64,000 bases of DNA, from positions 978,001-1,042,000 of the forward strand of contig NZ_CP156081.1 of NCBI RefSeq assembly GCF_039830135.1. The letters run 5' to 3'. Shown here piece after piece: positions 9,879 through 18,706 of the stretch. Position numbers and translations under genes: made by a program. The notes beneath the pieces are model-generated. The model was given only the letters and a program-made list of their open reading frames with translations, was not told the DNA's origin and did no database searches. This DNA is from Defluviimonas sp. SAOS-178_SWC (GTDB taxonomy: Bacteria; Pseudomonadota; Alphaproteobacteria; Rhodobacterales; Rhodobacteraceae). How positions within the stretch are numbered: the stretch's first letter is position 1; the number at the start of each line of letters is the position of its first letter.

Positions 9879-11134
9879 CATCGCTCCGCATCGTCATGTT
9901 CACCACCTTCTACCCGCCCTATTCCTTCGGTGGCGACGCGATCGGCGTTCAGCGGATGGCGCGCGCCCTGGCGGCGCGGGGGCACGACGTCAGCGTCGTG
10001 CATGACGAGGACAGCTACCTCATTCTCGGCGGCAAGCCCCAAAGCGAAGGCGCACCGGACGGGGTGCGGCGGATCGGGCTCAGAAGCCGTCACGGCCTCA
10101 TGTCGAACCTTCTGACGCAGCAGCTTGGCCGCCCGGTCGTCCATGCCGCGCGGATCCGCGAAATCCTGGCGGAGCGCAAGCCGGACATCATCTGGCACAA
10201 CAACACCTCGCTGATCGGAGGGCCCGGGCTTCTGCCGATGGGCGATGGGCTGAAGATCTACGAGGCGCACGAGCATTGGCTGGTCTGCCCGACCCACGTG
10301 CTTTGGCGGTATGGGCGTGAGCTGTGCGGCGAACGGCATTGCCTGAAATGCCAGCTCAGCTACAAGCGCCCGCCGCAACTCTGGCGCCATACCGGCATGC
10401 TCGACCAAGCGCTGGATCACATGGACCTGATCATCGCGAAAAGCGAGTTCAGCCGCGCCAAGCACCGCGAATTCGGGCTGAGGCAGGAAATGGAGGTGCT
10501 GCCCTATTTCCTGCCCGACCTGTCAACGCTCGCGGCGCCCTACACCGGCCATCCGCGCCCCTATTTCCTCTTTGTCGGGCGGCTGGAGAAGATCAAGGGA
10601 TTGCAGGACGTCTTCCCGGCGATGGACCGCGTTCCCGAGGCCGATCTACTGATCCTCGGCGATGGCGACTATGCGGGCGAGTTGAAGCGGCTTGCCGCCG
10701 GCCATCCGCGTATCCAGTTCCTGGGCCGCAAGTCGCCCGAGGAGTTGAACGCCTATTATCGCGGCGCCTTGGGTCTTGTCGTCCCGTCGGTCTGCTACGA
10801 GACCTTCGGCATCATCCTGATCGAGAGCTTCCGGCTTGGCACGCCTGTCATCGCCCGTCGGCTCGGGCCGTTTCCCGAGATCGTGGAAACCTCGGGCGGG
10901 GGTGCGCTTTTCGAGACGGAGGAGGACCTCGTCGCGGCCATGCGCGGGCTTCAGGAGGATCCGGCGCGCCGGGCGTCGCAGTCGCAGGCGGCGCGGGACG
11001 CGTTCGGCGCAATCTGGCGCGAGGACAGGGTGCTTGCGGCCTATGGCGCATCGTTGGCACGCGCCGCGCACCGGAAGGGCGATGCCGGGCTTGCCCGAGC
11101 GTTGGAGGCCGGGGCTTTCGAGGCCGTCGCTTAA
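9875..11134 (+). CDS. Glycosyltransferase family 4 (GT-B fold)
   Basis: A 419-aa GT-B glycosyltransferase. The N-terminal domain starts LRIVMFTTFYPPYSFGGDA, with the glycine-rich loop expected for acceptor binding. The C-terminal domain has FVGRLEKIKGL, LILGDGDY and the E-x7-E region CYETFGIILIESF of retaining GT4 enzymes. A cysteine-rich insert (about 145-165, HCLKC) also occurs in some GT4 proteins. It is cytoplasmic and should add one sugar to the lipid-linked repeat unit. The ATG at 9875 overlaps the flippase stop (ATGA). Its TAA stop shares the palindrome TTAA with the stop of the convergent GMC gene, so no bases separate them. Confidence 0.87.
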   Translation: MTSLRIVMFTTFYPPYSFGGDAIGVQRMARALAARGHDVSVVHDEDSYLILGGKPQSEGAPDGVRRIGLRSRHGLMSNLLTQQLGRPVVHAARIREILAERKPDIIWHNNTSLIGGPGLLPMGDGLKIYEAHEHWLVCPTHVLWRYGRELCGERHCLKCQLSYKRPPQLWRHTGMLDQALDHMDLIIAKSEFSRAKHREFGLRQEMEVLPYFLPDLSTLAAPYTGHPRPYFLFVGRLEKIKGLQDVFPAMDRVPEADLLILGDGDYAGELKRLAAGHPRIQFLGRKSPEELNAYYRGALGLVVPSVCYETFGIILIESFRLGTPVIARRLGPFPEIVETSGGGALFETEEDLVAAMRGLQEDPARRASQSQAARDAFGAIWREDRVLAAYGASLARAAHRKGDAGLARALEAGAFEAVA

Positions 11135-12672
11135 GGGGCCAGGGTTGCGATCCTGTGCGCGTTGGCCATGACCGAAAACGTGATCGTCGTGGCCGGGATT
11201 GCCGGCAGCGACGAGGCGTCGATGACGTGGAGGCGGGTGAGGCCGTGCGGCCGGCCAAGCACGTCCGATGTGCCGGGCGTTGGTTTGTCCGACATCGGCA
11301 CCGACCCGCCGACATGGAAGCTCGACCCCGGCGCGCCGGGGCGGCTCGCGAAGGTCAGCGCGAAAAGCCCGGCCTTGCCCATCGCCTTGCCGATCCGCGA
11401 CGCCGCACCCTTGAGAACCTGATCCATGACCGGGTTTTCCTCAAGCCGGGGCAGGAGCCGTCCGCTCCGCCCAAGGCTCAGGCCGATCCGGTGGGAATGG
11501 TCGGAATGGAGAAAGATCTGCGCCACGATCAGGCGTCGGGCGAGCGCGGTGAATGCCGGCGCCGAGAAGGGGAGTTTCGAACCGTAATTGGCGATCAGGT
11601 CGCGGGCATAGTGCTCGTTCCAGCTATAGAGCTGGGAGTGCACGAGATGTGGCGAAACCTCGGGGGCGTCAAGCTCGACGAAGATCTGCGGAAGGGTGTG
11701 GAACGCACCGCGATCCGGGCGGGCCTTGTTTCGCCACAGCTGGATCATCGGAAGAAAGGCGTGCTGGCTGTCCTTCAGCACTAGCTCGCCGTCGCCGGGC
11801 ATCGAGGCGAGGAGGATGCGCGCGGTCTCAAGCACTCCGGCGCCGAGGAAGGCGCGGGTGCCGGCCATCGAGGTGCCGTCGTCCAGGTGGAGGGTGATGC
11901 CGCCGTCGGTCTCTTCGAACCGTGTTACGGCCGCGCCGGGTCTGTAACGGAAGTTCGGATCGGCGCGAAGCTCCGCAAGCGTGTCCGTCGCCGACCAGAT
12001 CAGGCCGAAAGGGCAACCATGCAGACAGAGACCGCAGCGCCGGCAGGCGGCGTCAACGGCTTGCCGTGCGGCCCCGAAGCGAACCCCTTGTGCGGCGAGG
12101 GCGTCGTGGCCGCGTGAAAGGCGGCCGAGGAGCGCCTCCGCCTGCACGGTGGGCGGGATACCGGCGCGGCCAGTGGCAGGGAAAACCGGCAGCAAATCGT
12201 CGAGATCGTCGGCGCGGCCGGCGACCGGCAGAAATTCTGCCACCGCCCTGTAATGCGGCGCGAGGTCGGATGCGGTGATCGGCCACCCCGCCATATCCTC
12301 TTGCCGGTAGGGCAGGACCGCCGAGCCCCAGAGGTTGGACAAGCCCCCCACCGCCCGCGAGGCGCGGAGCGCCATCCAGCCGGGCAGGTCGGCGAAGGTC
12401 GCGGCCCCGGCTTCCATCGCGAAATCGGAGCCGAAGCGGCGTATCTGACCCGGCGGTGTCGCATATTGCGGCGCCATCCAGGCGTCGCGCTCCGTTTGTC
12501 CCCAGCCGGCCGGATCGGTCGCGGCGAGGGCGACGCGTCGGGCTTCGGCCTCCGCCTCCAGCACCTTGCCGCCGTCGAGCATCAGGACCGTCCGCCCCCG
12601 CGCGAGAAGTGCCTTTGCGGCCGACACCCCGGCGGGGCCGGAGCCGATGACGATATCGGGCGCGTCAGTCAC
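11131..12672 (-). CDS. GMC-type FAD oxidoreductase with an internal Cys4 motif
   Basis: A 513-aa flavoprotein starting with GTG at 12672. The FAD-binding GSGPAGVSAAKAL is at residues 10-22. The C-terminal half has FHVGGSVPM (452-460) and ITFSVMANAH (497-506), matching the GMC oxidoreductase C-terminal domain with its His/Asn active-site pair. An unusual feature is Cys210, Cys213, Cys216 and Cys220 in CRRCGLCLHGCP, a spacing that could bind a 4Fe-4S cluster. Relatives in glycan loci oxidise a sugar hydroxyl, but the substrate here is unknown. Its 5' end overlaps the stop of the upstream GT39-like gene by 8 nt, so the two are coupled. Confidence 0.78.
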   Translation of the reverse strand: MTDAPDIVIGSGPAGVSAAKALLARGRTVLMLDGGKVLEAEAEARRVALAATDPAGWGQTERDAWMAPQYATPPGQIRRFGSDFAMEAGAATFADLPGWMALRASRAVGGLSNLWGSAVLPYRQEDMAGWPITASDLAPHYRAVAEFLPVAGRADDLDDLLPVFPATGRAGIPPTVQAEALLGRLSRGHDALAAQGVRFGAARQAVDAACRRCGLCLHGCPFGLIWSATDTLAELRADPNFRYRPGAAVTRFEETDGGITLHLDDGTSMAGTRAFLGAGVLETARILLASMPGDGELVLKDSQHAFLPMIQLWRNKARPDRGAFHTLPQIFVELDAPEVSPHLVHSQLYSWNEHYARDLIANYGSKLPFSAPAFTALARRLIVAQIFLHSDHSHRIGLSLGRSGRLLPRLEENPVMDQVLKGAASRIGKAMGKAGLFALTFASRPGAPGSSFHVGGSVPMSDKPTPGTSDVLGRPHGLTRLHVIDASSLPAIPATTITFSVMANAHRIATLAP

Positions 12673-14158
12673 GGCGGAACACGATCACGTTGCCGTCGCC
12701 GAGCGTGCCGCCAAAGCAGCGGACCGTCTTCAGCACGGTCTTCTCCGGTCGGTCCGGCGCGCAGACATCCGAACCGCCGATACCGGCGTCGAGCGCCATC
12801 TGCGGCACATCGCGGAAGTTGCGGCCCGGAAAACCGACGACGAGGATCACCGGGCCGGGTTCGGCCAGCGCTGCCTTGTATTCGTCGTCGGTATAGATCG
12901 CGCCCCAGTCAGCGCCGTAGAAGCCGCGGAAATCCTGTTCGGAATAGCCGACCGCATAGACCCGTTCACCCGGCTGGCGGAGGCTTTGGGTGAAGGCATA
13001 AGCGCCGGCGAGGTCCTGTTTCGGGAAATCGTAGTTGCGCTTGGCGAGGAAGGCCGAGATCGCGACCAGAGCCACGGCTAAGAGCGCGAAGAGACCCCGC
13101 GACACCCGCTCTCCGCCGATGAAATGGGCGATGACGGCGCAGGAGAGCTGGACGCCCGCGACGAACAGGAGCATCAGGAAGCCGATATCGACGAAGAAGA
13201 AGCGCGGCCAGATCCGCATCCCGACCGCCATCAGGATACCGGCGGTCAGGCTGATATGGAGGAAGGTCGTGATCGCGAAAAGGGGCGCGTCGCGGTGCAG
13301 CGCAATGGCGCCGAGAAGCGACACCGCCAGCACCGCCGCGCCGACGAGCGCCACGATCGGGCCGGTCTGGCCGATGCCCGTCCGGATCGCCTCGAACGCG
13401 GTCCAGACCGGGTTCTGGTATTCTTGCATCACGTCGGTGGCGGAGCTCTCCGACACGGTCGAGACGGTGTCGAGAAGGCTCGGCAGGATCGGCAGGTAGA
13501 GGAGCGCGGCGATGAGGCCGCCGATGAGAAAGCCCATGAAGGGCAGGCGGAAGGTGGCGCCGTCGAGTTGCCCCCGCAGCGCGCGGGCGATGACAACGGC
13601 GAGCCAGATGAGCCCCTGCGCCAGGAAGAAGAAGGCGCCCGTGAGATGGGTGAAGACCGCTGCGGCGAGGCAGAGCCCGTAGAGCGCCCATGTCCCCCGC
13701 GTCGGCGTCTTCATCCCGCGCAGGAAGAAGAGCATTCCGAGCGTCGAGAAAAGCGCGAGCCCGGTATAGCCGCGCGCGTTCTGCGAAAACCAGATCTCGT
13801 GGTAGGAGAGCGCGAGGAGGAGCGTGGTCACATGGGCGATGAGCGCCCCGGCGATGTCGCGGGCAAGGACCCACATCGCGGCGAGCGTCCCGAGCCCGAA
13901 GAGCATCGCCGGCAACCGGATCGCCCAGGGCGCATCGCCAAAAAGGCTCATCGACGCCTTGGCGGCAATGTTATGCAGGTAATGGTGATTCATCGAATAG
14001 GACTGGATCATCTCGCCCCAGCCGAGATTGACATGGGTGACGAGCGTCTGGATCTCGTCATGCCACATCGGCGCATTCAGCCCCCAGATGCGGAGCGCCG
14101 CTGCAAGGACGACGATCGCCGCAAGCCAGAGATAGTCGCGCTGTCCTGAGCCCTGCAT
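12665..14158 (-). CDS. GT39/ArnT-like polyprenyl-phosphate-sugar transferase, integral membrane
   Basis: A 497-aa polytopic protein with about 12 hydrophobic segments, of the PMT/ArnT-like GT-C superfamily. The first periplasmic loop carries MWHDEIQTL after TM1, the acidic Asp-Glu pair expected at the catalytic site. It is followed by a PMT_2-like region with HHYLHNIAAK and PWAIRLPAMLFG. Such enzymes use a polyprenyl-phosphate-linked sugar to glycosylate lipid or protein on the outer face of the inner membrane. A DPM-like donor synthase is encoded at 4296-5225. The C-terminal part (from about 390) is a soluble domain. It lies 8 bp after the epimerase gene and overlaps the GMC gene. Confidence 0.8.
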   Translation of the reverse strand: MQGSGQRDYLWLAAIVVLAAALRIWGLNAPMWHDEIQTLVTHVNLGWGEMIQSYSMNHHYLHNIAAKASMSLFGDAPWAIRLPAMLFGLGTLAAMWVLARDIAGALIAHVTTLLLALSYHEIWFSQNARGYTGLALFSTLGMLFFLRGMKTPTRGTWALYGLCLAAAVFTHLTGAFFFLAQGLIWLAVVIARALRGQLDGATFRLPFMGFLIGGLIAALLYLPILPSLLDTVSTVSESSATDVMQEYQNPVWTAFEAIRTGIGQTGPIVALVGAAVLAVSLLGAIALHRDAPLFAITTFLHISLTAGILMAVGMRIWPRFFFVDIGFLMLLFVAGVQLSCAVIAHFIGGERVSRGLFALLAVALVAISAFLAKRNYDFPKQDLAGAYAFTQSLRQPGERVYAVGYSEQDFRGFYGADWGAIYTDDEYKAALAEPGPVILVVGFPGRNFRDVPQMALDAGIGGSDVCAPDRPEKTVLKTVRCFGGTLGDGNVIVFRRD

Positions 14159-14166
14159 CGCCGGCC

Positions 14167-15138
14167 TCAGGCCGCCATCGCGGCGCGTTTTTCGGCGACG
14201 ATGTCGGCGATGATCTCCGACAGCGGGCGGCGCGGACGGAATCCGATCGTGCGTTCGAGCTTGGAGACGTCGGGCAGGCGCCGGGCCATGTCCTCGAACC
14301 CTTCGGGATAGACGTCGCTGTAGGGGATGAGCTTGATTTCCGATGGCGATCCGGTGGCGGCGATGACCTCCTCGGCCAGTTGCCGGATCGTCACCTCCTG
14401 ATCGTTGGCGACGTTGAAGACCTGACCCTGCGCGGCCGGTGTCGCCATCAGGCGCACCAACGCCTCGACGACGTCGGCGACATGGCCGAAGCAGCGCGAC
14501 TGCTCGCCGGTGCCGTGCACCATGAGCGGCCGGCCTTCGAGGGCGGACTGAACGAAATTCGGCAACACCATGCCGTAGCGCCCGGTCTGGCGCGGGCCGG
14601 TCGTGTTGAAAAAGCGCAGGACGATGGCGGGTAGGCCGACCTCACGTACGTAAGCCAGCGTCAGGAATTCATCGAGTTGCTTGGCAGAGGCGTAGGACCA
14701 GCGCAGGTTCTTCGTTGCGCCGATGGTGAGATCGTCATCCTCGCTGAACGGGAACTTCGTGGCCTTGCCGTAGACTTCGGAGGTCGAGGCGACGAAGGTC
14801 AGCTTCCTGTCCTTCAGCGCCGCCTTCAGAACATTCTCGGTGCCGTTGATATTGGTCAGGATCGACCGCGAAGGTTCGTCCATGATCAGCTTGACCCCTA
14901 CGGCGGCGGCGAGGTGAAAGATCACTTCGGCCTCGTCCGTGAGGGACTGGACGAGGCCGGGATCGAGGATCGTCCCTTCGACCAGACGGAAGCGGTTGTG
15001 GCCAGCGAGCGACGTGAGGTTTTCGCGCCGGCCGGTGGAGAAATCGTCGAGTGCGGTGACGGAATGTCCTTCTGCGATCAGACGTTCGGAAAGATGCGAG
15101 CCGATGAAGCCGGCGCCGCCCGTAATCAGGATCCTCAT
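14167..15138 (-). CDS. NAD-dependent NDP-sugar epimerase/dehydratase, SDR family
   Basis: A 323-aa extended SDR protein. The Rossmann motif TGGAGFIGSH is at residues 6-15, the STSEVYG segment is in the middle and the catalytic YxxxK is present as YASAK. The substrate-binding helix has FFNTTGPRQTGRYGMV, common to UDP-glucose/GlcNAc 4-epimerases and related decarboxylases. It resembles the product of the gene at 720 in overall design but is clearly a different subgroup. It leads the minus-strand run of three genes and probably supplies an activated sugar for the glycan. The exact reaction (4-epimerase versus decarboxylase) cannot be fixed from motifs. Confidence 0.78.
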   Translation of the reverse strand: MRILITGGAGFIGSHLSERLIAEGHSVTALDDFSTGRRENLTSLAGHNRFRLVEGTILDPGLVQSLTDEAEVIFHLAAAVGVKLIMDEPSRSILTNINGTENVLKAALKDRKLTFVASTSEVYGKATKFPFSEDDDLTIGATKNLRWSYASAKQLDEFLTLAYVREVGLPAIVLRFFNTTGPRQTGRYGMVLPNFVQSALEGRPLMVHGTGEQSRCFGHVADVVEALVRLMATPAAQGQVFNVANDQEVTIRQLAEEVIAATGSPSEIKLIPYSDVYPEGFEDMARRLPDVSKLERTIGFRPRRPLSEIIADIVAEKRAAMAA

Positions 15139-15509
15139 ATCACCTCACGCGAATTCAGACGCTTAATGCTACGCGGGATCGTAACACGCGGAATCTGCCA
15201 CTGCCATGAGGATGTCACGACTGTAGCGGGGTTCGGAAACAGTGACCGCCTCTGGCTCCTGGCGCGTCGTGCACGGGAACGATTTTGCGGCGAATCCCGT
15301 CCGCGGTCAGGCGTCGCGCGGCCTTCGCGCCGTGCTGACGGAGCAGGCAATCCGGATCAAACGGGGCGCATTCATAAAATTGTTCCCGTCCGGGGTACAA
15401 CATTCCTGACTGGTGGCGGGAAGGTTGCTTGGCTATTTGTATATGTGCAATTTTCCTCGGGGCTGTGCTACTTCTCAGCGTCTTCGGGCGCCCTGCGACA
15501 GGCTTGATT
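15139..15509. promoter_or_regulatory. Divergent intergenic region between epimerase and UDP-HexNAc dehydrogenase genes
   Basis: These 371 bp separate two divergent transcripts, so they must hold both promoters. The right half is more AT-rich (around 15372-15384 and 15428-15460). I cannot pick a firm -35/-10 pair. The dehydrogenase frame is open from a TTG at 15429 and would add a hydrophobic N-terminal stretch; I regard this as leader rather than coding, because the family begins near the ATG at 15510. Confidence 0.4.
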
Positions 15510-16859
15510 ATGACCAATGTTTTTTCACTCTACTCGTCCCTCAAGGACCGTATTGCCCGGCGGGAGGCGCGTATCGCGACGGTTGGTCTTGGCTATGTGG
15601 GCTTGCCGCTCGCGCTGACGATCAGCGAGGCGGGGTTCCCGACGACGGGCCTCGATCTGAACGGCGCGCGGGTGGCCGCCATCAATGCGGGCGAGAAGGT
15701 GATCTCCTACTTCCCCGAGGGCCGGATCCGGAAGGCCGTCGCGGGTGGCAGGTTCGCGGCGACCGGTGACTTCGCGGTGCTCGCCGAGGCCGACCTGATC
15801 CTCATCTGCGTTCCGACGCCGTTGTCGCCGGCGCGCGAGCCGGATCTGAGCTACGTGATCCGCGCGGTGGAAGCGATCGTCGAATGGCTGCGCCCGGGGC
15901 AGCTCGTGGTTCTGGAAAGCACGGTCTGGCCGGGGGCGACCGCAACCGTCGTCAAGCCGATCCTCGAACGCGGCGGCCTGCGCGCCGGTGAGGATTTCTT
16001 CCTGGCCTTCTCGCCCGAGCGCGAGGATCCCGGGAACGAAAAGTTTTCGACCCAGTCGATCCCGAAAGTCGTCGGGGCCGACGACACCCGCTCTCGTGAG
16101 TTGATCGACCAGTTCTATTCGCACATCGTGACGAAGACCGTTCCGGTCAGTTCGCTCGCGACCGCCGAGGCGGTGAAGTTGGTCGAGAACAGCTTCCGCA
16201 CCGTGAACATCGCGCTCGTGAACGAGATGAAGGTCGCGATGGAGGCGATGGGCGTCGATGTCTGGGAGGTGGTCAAGGCCGCATCCACCAAGCCCTTCGG
16301 ATATATGCCTTTTTACCCCGGACCGGGAATCGGCGGCGACTGCATTCCGGTGTCGCCGGTCTATCTCTCGTGGCGGGCGAAGGATGTCGGATCGGCCTTG
16401 CCGATCGTGGATCTGGCACGTGCCAACAATGACGGCGCCCCGGACATGATCGCCGGTCGCGTGGCGGTCGAGTTGTCGAAGCACGGCGGCGTGGCGGTGA
16501 AGGGCGCGCGGGTGCTGATCCTTGGCGTCGCCTACAAGAAGAACGTCGAGGATACCCGCGAAAGCCCGGCGCTCGCGATCCTGAAGCGGCTGGAGGCGAT
16601 GGGCGCGGAATGCGACTATCACGATCCCTATTTCCCGGTCATGCCGGTGACCCGGGATCATCCCGCGCTGGCAGGCCGCCAGTCGGTCGCCCTGACCGGG
16701 GATACGGTGGCGGGCTACGACGCGGTGCTGGTGGCGACCGACCATACCGATGTCGACTATGCGCTGGTGGCCCGCTCGGCGCGGCTTGTCCTCGACACCC
16801 GCAACGTGTTCGCCGCATTCGAAACGACAGACCGGCCGGCACGGCTGGTGAAGATATGA
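15510..16859 (+). CDS. UDP-N-acetyl-hexosamine 6-dehydrogenase (WbpA/WecC/TviB-like)
   Basis: A 449-aa nucleotide-sugar dehydrogenase that oxidises C6 of a UDP-HexNAc to the uronic acid using two NAD+. The NAD-binding TVGLGYVGLPLAL is at residues 24-36. VPTPLS and ESTVWPGAT follow in the N-terminal domain. The catalytic cysteine lies in GPGIGGDCIPV (Cys278). The C-terminal domain has LGVAYKKNVEDTRESPAL. The product would be UDP-GlcNAcA, UDP-ManNAcA or UDP-GalNAcA; the sequence alone does not decide. The start at 15510 matches the family length, although no strong ribosome binding site precedes it. It stands alone between the minus-strand run and the second FAD protein. Confidence 0.88.
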   Translation: MTNVFSLYSSLKDRIARREARIATVGLGYVGLPLALTISEAGFPTTGLDLNGARVAAINAGEKVISYFPEGRIRKAVAGGRFAATGDFAVLAEADLILICVPTPLSPAREPDLSYVIRAVEAIVEWLRPGQLVVLESTVWPGATATVVKPILERGGLRAGEDFFLAFSPEREDPGNEKFSTQSIPKVVGADDTRSRELIDQFYSHIVTKTVPVSSLATAEAVKLVENSFRTVNIALVNEMKVAMEAMGVDVWEVVKAASTKPFGYMPFYPGPGIGGDCIPVSPVYLSWRAKDVGSALPIVDLARANNDGAPDMIAGRVAVELSKHGGVAVKGARVLILGVAYKKNVEDTRESPALAILKRLEAMGAECDYHDPYFPVMPVTRDHPALAGRQSVALTGDTVAGYDAVLVATDHTDVDYALVARSARLVLDTRNVFAAFETTDRPARLVKI

Positions 16860-17199
16860 CGTTAGGGAAGCCGGCGCCCGCGCCCGGGGCCGGAACTGGG
16901 TTTGATCGGCCGGCGTTTTCAAACGCCGGTGTGGAATAGGGAGCGATTCGGATGCTTTGGGTTTGGGTTTTGGTCCGCTACAAGACTTGCAACCCTAGGT
17001 TGCGGATCGTTCCGGCGCTCGCCGCGAAATCCGGCAACGTGTCAACGAAGAGGTGGTAACTTGCAGGATTGGTTCCGGATGTGGCACCCTTGTCGGGTGT
17101 TTTCGTGAAGATCGTTTTGTGCCCCCACTACGCCCATGTATATTGGGCCCAAGGGGCGGATTTTTATAACTGATGTTTTTGGGAACGGTGGTGGCTAGA
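16860..17199. terminator. Intergenic region with terminator-like hairpins
   Basis: A perfect 9-bp stem with a 2-nt apex, CCGGCGTTT/AAACGCCGG, lies at 16910-16929, 50 bp after the dehydrogenase stop. It could end that transcript, though no T-run follows. A second short hairpin, CACCC (17085-17089) with GGGTG (17095-17099), is followed by TTTT and looks like a weak intrinsic terminator. The stretch 17100-17172 leads into the next gene and includes the palindrome TTGGGCCCAA. I see no gene here. Confidence 0.45.
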
Positions 17200-18678
17200 A
17201 TGCAGCAGGAAAATCCTTGTCCCGTCGTTGTCATCGGCGGCGGCCCCGCTGGCCTGACTGCGGCTTACGAGTTGCAGAAACGGAGCAATGCCCACAAGCC
17301 GAAGGTCTATGAGGCCTCGAACATGGTCGGCGGCATTTCGCGGACCGAGTCGAACAACGGCTACCGTTTCGACATCGGTGGCCACCGCTTCTTCACGAAG
17401 GTGAAGGAGGTCGAGGAGATGTGGCACGAGGTGCTCAAGGACGACTTCATCACCGTCCCGCGCCTCAGCCGGATCTACTACCGCGAGAAGTTCTTCGACT
17501 ATCCGCTCAAGCTCTTCAACGCGCTGACCAATATCGGCCCGTATGAATCGATGCGCATCCTGCTGTCCTACTTCAAGTGGCAGGTCCGCCCGTTCCGCAA
17601 GGAAGAGAGCTTCGAGGAATGGGTGATCAACCGCTTCGGCGGCCGGCTCTACATGCACTTCTTCCGCAGCTACACGCAGAAGGTCTGGGGCATCGATCCG
17701 AAGGACATCCGCGCCGACTGGGCAGCGCAGCGGATCAAGAACCTGTCGCTTTTCAAGGCGGTCTGGAACGCGATCTCGGGCGCGAACGACACGACGAGCC
17801 TGATCGAGGAATTCCAGTATCCACGCCTCGGTCCCGGCATGATGTGGGAGCGGACCCAGGAACTGATCGAGGAAAAGGGCGGCGAGGTCCATCTGCGTTC
17901 CGAAGTGGTCAAGGTGAACCGCAAGGACAACCGCGTCATCTCCATCGACGTCAAGCACTGGCACGAGGACGGGCGTGAGCCGATCATGGAGCGGGTCAAG
18001 GGCGAGCATTTCGTCAACTCGATGGCTCTGCGCGACCTGATCCACGCGTTCGACCCGCCGCCGCCGCCGGAAGTGATCGAGGCCGCGAACAGGCTGAAAT
18101 ACCGCGACTTCCTGATCGTGACGCTGGTTCTCGACCATGCCGATCCGTTCAGGGACAACTGGATCTACATCCATTCGCCCAAGGTCAAGGTCGGCCGCAT
18201 CCAGAACTTCCGCGCCTGGTCGAAGGAGATGCTGCCCGATCAGAACACCGCCTCGATCGGCATGGAGTATTTCTGCCAGCAGGGCGACGGTCTGTGGAAC
18301 ATGACGGACGAGGAACTGCGGCAACTGGCGTCCGAGGAACTGGAGCAGCTCGGCCTCGCCAAGGCGACCGACGTGATCGGCGCCGCGATCATCCGGCAAC
18401 CGAAGGCCTATCCGGTCTATGACGGTGAATACCGCGCCGCCCTCGACGTGCTTGAGGAGTGGCTTTTGAGCCTCGAGAATTTCCAGACCGTCGGTCGCAA
18501 CGGGCTTCACCGCTACAACAACCAGGATCACTCGATGCTCTCGGCGATGCTGGCCGCGCGCAACATTCTTGGCGAGCAGCACGATGTCTGGACCGTCAAC
18601 GTCGAGCGGTCCTACCACGAGGAATTCGAGGTCAAGAAGCCGGCAGGGTCCGTGAAGGCGGCACTCGCGGCCGAGTAG
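17200..18678 (+). CDS. FAD-dependent amine-oxidase-fold protein, glycan-locus type
   Basis: A 492-aa flavoprotein, paralogous to the product of 6192-7637. The Rossmann motif VVIGGGPAGLTAAYEL and the following GGISRTESNNGYRFDIGG match the UDP-galactopyranose mutase-like/amine oxidase group. Later shared signatures with the paralogue are PPPPPEV, YPVYD and the C-terminal GRNGLHRYNNQDHSM. It is likely cytoplasmic; the substrate is unknown. I take the ATG at 17200 because it starts 8 residues before the Rossmann strand; an in-frame ATG at 17173 would add nine residues. It is separated from the dehydrogenase by 340 bp and from the next gene by 28 bp. Confidence 0.72.
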   Translation: MQQENPCPVVVIGGGPAGLTAAYELQKRSNAHKPKVYEASNMVGGISRTESNNGYRFDIGGHRFFTKVKEVEEMWHEVLKDDFITVPRLSRIYYREKFFDYPLKLFNALTNIGPYESMRILLSYFKWQVRPFRKEESFEEWVINRFGGRLYMHFFRSYTQKVWGIDPKDIRADWAAQRIKNLSLFKAVWNAISGANDTTSLIEEFQYPRLGPGMMWERTQELIEEKGGEVHLRSEVVKVNRKDNRVISIDVKHWHEDGREPIMERVKGEHFVNSMALRDLIHAFDPPPPPEVIEAANRLKYRDFLIVTLVLDHADPFRDNWIYIHSPKVKVGRIQNFRAWSKEMLPDQNTASIGMEYFCQQGDGLWNMTDEELRQLASEELEQLGLAKATDVIGAAIIRQPKAYPVYDGEYRAALDVLEEWLLSLENFQTVGRNGLHRYNNQDHSMLSAMLAARNILGEQHDVWTVNVERSYHEEFEVKKPAGSVKAALAAE

Positions 18679-18706
18679 ACCGGCTTCAGGCAGACGAGGG
18701 GCGGTC

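Noticed and set aside
15429..15509. N-terminal extension of the UDP-HexNAc dehydrogenase with a hydrophobic stretch from a TTG
   Set aside because: The family begins near residue 10 of the shorter form and the enzyme is soluble; the extension sits in the promoter region and lacks a ribosome binding site.
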